From Paenibacillus harenae DSM 16969 (GTDB taxonomy: Bacteria; Bacillota; Bacilli; Paenibacillales; Paenibacillaceae), in contig NZ_AULV01000018.1 in assembly GCF_000422465.1 (NCBI RefSeq), positions 1 to 64,000 on the forward strand: 64,000 bases of DNA, in the 5' to 3' direction. Below, piece by piece: positions 62,065 to 64,000 of this stretch (positions within the stretch are counted from its first letter, which is position 1; each line of letters begins with the position of its first letter). The position numbers and the translations under genes were made by a program. Under the pieces are notes generated by a model. That model had not been told where the DNA came from. It worked only from the letters and a program-made list of their open reading frames with translations, and did no database searches.

Positions 62065-62847
62065 ATGGAAGAAGAACAAGTCGCCTACCAGAGCGAACAA
62101 ATCGAAACAACCGAGCAAGAAACACAAACGGAAGCTGTCGAGACTGTTACCACGCAGGAAACGGCCGCTGCTGAAGGTTTTACAGTGAAGTACAACAAGG
62201 AGGATCGGTTCGTTGCTAAAGACGAAGCGCCTACTTGGATTCAAAAAGGTTTGAACTATGACAAGGTTCAGGAACGAGCGACACAGCTTGAGCAGCAGGC
62301 GAAGAATCTCGACCGTGTAGCTAAATTTTACGGTTACGATTCGTCAGAAGCTTATCTGCAAGCGCTGGACCAAGCTGAGCAAGACAAGCGAGTGCAAGAG
62401 GAAGCGGATTTATACGGCGTTCCTGAGGACTTCATACGCTCTGAGTTACAACCGCTTAAGGGCGAGATTGCACAGCTGCGACAAGAACGTGAACAACTTC
62501 AGCTAAAGGAACAGCAGATTCAGATTGATGCTGAGTTGAAGGATCTGCGTTCTAGGTACAATGATTTCGACAGTTACAACGAACAAATTTTCGAATTGGT
62601 CACGAAAAACGGTTACGGCATTGAGCATGCTTACATGGTCGCATCGTTTCAAGACAAGATCGCGAACACTCGTAAGCAAGCGGAAGCCGAAACCATTCGT
62701 AACCTGCAGCAGAACGCTGAAACGTCCACAGGGGCGCTCAGTCAAGGTGATGTGGATCACAAGACAGGATTCGCAAACCTCAGTCGTGAAGAACAGCGGC
62801 GAATGATCGCTGAAGTTAAGTCAGGAACAAGAAAAACATTTGACTAG
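62065..62847 (+). CDS. Probable scaffolding protein
   Basis: A 260-residue, very acidic and helical protein. A Glu/Thr/Gln-rich start is followed by coiled coil (about 120-155, LRQEREQLQLKEQQIQ) and a basic end. Its place directly before the capsid gene is that of a scaffold. AGGAGGAAC precedes the start. Confidence 0.8.
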   Translation: MEEEQVAYQSEQIETTEQETQTEAVETVTTQETAAAEGFTVKYNKEDRFVAKDEAPTWIQKGLNYDKVQERATQLEQQAKNLDRVAKFYGYDSSEAYLQALDQAEQDKRVQEEADLYGVPEDFIRSELQPLKGEIAQLRQEREQLQLKEQQIQIDAELKDLRSRYNDFDSYNEQIFELVTKNGYGIEHAYMVASFQDKIANTRKQAEAETIRNLQQNAETSTGALSQGDVDHKTGFANLSREEQRRMIAEVKSGTRKTFD

Positions 62848-62860
62848 GAGATGATTATCA

Positions 62861-63823
62861 ATGCCAACATCAGTACAAGGATATAACGGAACGGCCGGCG
62901 TCAATCAATTAACAGCGGAGAATGCAACGTTTTATCAAACGGCGATGCTTGAGCGCCTACTCCCCGAACTGCAGTACATGAAATTCGGTGAGAAGAAGAA
63001 TATCCCGAAACGCAAAGGCGCTACAGCACAATGGAGACGGTTGAATTCCCTTGCGGTATCGACAACGGCGCTTACAGAGGGCGTCACTCCTGATGGCGTA
63101 AACCTTGATATCACGCCTGTGACGGCAACGGTTCAAGAGTACGGATCGTGGACAAAGATTTCTGATTTCATCGACATGGTCGGCCTTGATCCGCTTATGA
63201 CTGAAGCATCTGAGCTGATGGGTGAAAATGCCGGCGAATCGATGGATACGATCGTTCGCGATATTATCTATGCTGGAACAAACGTTGTATATGCGGCAAG
63301 CAGAGCTTCCCGTGTAACGGTTGCTAATACTGACAAGATCACGGCGCTTGATATCCTGAAAGTACGTCGTACAATGCGCCGTAACAAGGTTAAGCAAGTG
63401 ACGCTTCCGGGCGGCGGTAAGGGCTACATTGCTTTCATTCACACAGATGTGGCGACAGACCTGATGCAAACAACGGAGTGGAAAGATCAGAACACTTACG
63501 TTGATACAAAGAACCGCGAAGAAGGTACAATCGGTAAAATGTACGGCATCTACTTTATCGAAGTGGATAACGGCATGAAATACGTTGGTGCCGGTGCTGC
63601 CGGAATTGACGTATTTGCTACTCTCTTCATTGGTCGCGGTGCTTATGGTATTCCGGACGTTGAAGGCTCCAGCAAGCCTGACATTATCGTTCACCAAGCC
63701 GGTTCCGCTGGTACGGCTGACCCACTCAACCAGTTCAATACGGTTGCCTGGAAATCGGCGTTCACTTCCGTTCGCTTGAATGAGCTTTGCATCGTGCGAT
63801 ATGAATCAGCCGCTACTGTATAA
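62861..63823 (+). CDS. Major capsid protein, N4-gp56 family
   Basis: A 320-residue HK97-fold capsid protein. The N-terminus (LTAENATFYQTAMLERLLPEL), the middle QEYGSWTKISDFIDMVGLDP and the VHQAGSAGTADPLNQ then WKSAFTSVRLNE segments fit the N4-gp56 family (quoted in parts). It is preceded by GGAGATGATT. Confidence 0.92.
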   Translation: MPTSVQGYNGTAGVNQLTAENATFYQTAMLERLLPELQYMKFGEKKNIPKRKGATAQWRRLNSLAVSTTALTEGVTPDGVNLDITPVTATVQEYGSWTKISDFIDMVGLDPLMTEASELMGENAGESMDTIVRDIIYAGTNVVYAASRASRVTVANTDKITALDILKVRRTMRRNKVKQVTLPGGGKGYIAFIHTDVATDLMQTTEWKDQNTYVDTKNREEGTIGKMYGIYFIEVDNGMKYVGAGAAGIDVFATLFIGRGAYGIPDVEGSSKPDIIVHQAGSAGTADPLNQFNTVAWKSAFTSVRLNELCIVRYESAATV

Positions 63824-63839
63824 GAAATAAAAATTAACT

Positions 63840-63862
63840 AGGGAGGGCTGCCGGCTCTCCCT
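63840..63862 (+). terminator. Weak hairpin after the capsid gene
   Basis: AGGGAG (63840-63845) pairs with CTCCCT (63857-63862), followed by TT. It could lower transcription of the next gene relative to the capsid gene. Confidence 0.45.
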
Positions 63863-63884
63863 TTACTATTAGGAGGAAATTATA

Positions 63885-64000
63885 ATGGCAAAGGCAAATG
63901 AGGCAAGTTTGGAAGCACAGATCGCGGTCGAGGAAAAATCGTTGAAGCAACAGCTGCAGGAAATGAAAAAAGTTAAGTTAACGATCCCTGAGGATCCGAA
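63885..64000 (+). CDS. Phage head-region protein (partial, cut by window end)
   Basis: The first 38 codons of a gene that starts at ATG 63885 with AGGAGG upstream (63871-63876). The visible part is a charged helix (MAKANEASLEAQIAVEEK at the start). The function cannot be told. Confidence 0.6.
   Translation, partial: MAKANEASLEAQIAVEEKSLKQQLQEMKKVKLTIPEDP

Larger units (their letters stand above)
37864..64000. mobile_element. Prophage, left part (integrase to major capsid gene)
   Basis: Everything right of ssrA follows a temperate siphovirus-like plan: integrase, repressor region, antirepressor, recombination and replication genes, a sigma-like late regulator, terminase, portal, scaffold, capsid. 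About 55 genes, mostly small, tightly packed and often overlapping by ATGA or GTGA, run rightwards. Codon use and GC are lower than in the host part. The tail, lysis genes and right end are beyond the window. Confidence 0.93.

Noticed and set aside
37938-64000. Anti-phage defence island or CRISPR within the accessory region
   Set aside because: All recognisable genes fit a temperate phage; the methyltransferase has no partner nuclease and no defence gene set was seen.

Overview
The window looks like a chromosomal segment of a Paenibacillus-type member of the Bacillota with moderate to high GC. The left 37.5 kb keeps a backbone known from Bacillus subtilis and relatives: hprK-lgt-ppaX-yvoF, the his operon, a TPR gene, trxB, rapZ(yvcJ)-yvcK-whiA-crh, clpP, a tRNA-Arg, cggR-gapA-pgk-tpiA-gpmI-eno, secG-rnr, smpB-ssrA. 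Ribosome-binding sites, sigma-A-like promoters, a CggR operator, a cre box and a LexA box all fit this group. The genus is inferred from gene order and protein sequence only.

Layout, host part. Positions 1-1068: 3' end of a 23S rRNA gene and a six-tRNA cluster (Met, Val, Asp, Phe, Tyr, Lys), with no 5S gene between them. 1.4-4.9 kb: a wall-polymer initiating transferase (tagO type), a PucR-type regulator and an msmX-type multi-sugar ABC ATPase. 5.1-8.3 kb: HPr kinase, lipoprotein diacylglyceryl transferase, PpaX and an acyltransferase. 8.5-15.3 kb: his operon hisZ-G-D-B-H-F-IE. hisA is absent from its usual place between hisH and hisF, which is occupied by a 205-bp palindromic MITE-like element. 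Two other gaps of the operon carry two unrelated tandem repeat families, and a decayed hisJ remnant follows. 15.7-24 kb: a divergent PRPP synthetase, TPR protein, trxB, ROK glucokinase, rapZ, yvcK, whiA and a crh-locus HPr-like protein that has His15. 24.3-25.2 kb (minus strand): clpP and tRNA-Arg. 25.3-32.6 kb: the glycolytic cggR operon. 32.9-37.9 kb: secG, rnr with a very long Gly/Arg-rich tail, a cold-shock gene, smpB and ssrA (tmRNA).

From about 37.86 kb to the right edge lies the left part of a prophage next to the 3' end of ssrA. It begins with a large serine integrase (minus strand). A lysogeny region follows, with a LexA-box-controlled small gene and a divergent CI/Cro-type switch with four copies of a 15-bp operator. 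Next come an antirepressor, many tiny early genes, an ERF annealing protein with a PD-(D/E)XK nuclease, an HNH protein, an orphan DNA methyltransferase, a replication protein with a G39P-type helicase loader, RusA, and a sigma-like late regulator. The packaging and head genes are terS-terL-portal-SGNH hydrolase-scaffold-N4gp56-type capsid. The tail, lysis genes and right attachment site lie outside the window.

I found no CRISPR array and no clearly new multi-gene system. The most unusual points are the eroded, repeat-filled his operon lacking hisA, the RGG-type tail of RNase R, the regulatory layout of the phage switch and its SOS-controlled neighbour, and the SGNH esterase inserted in the phage head module.
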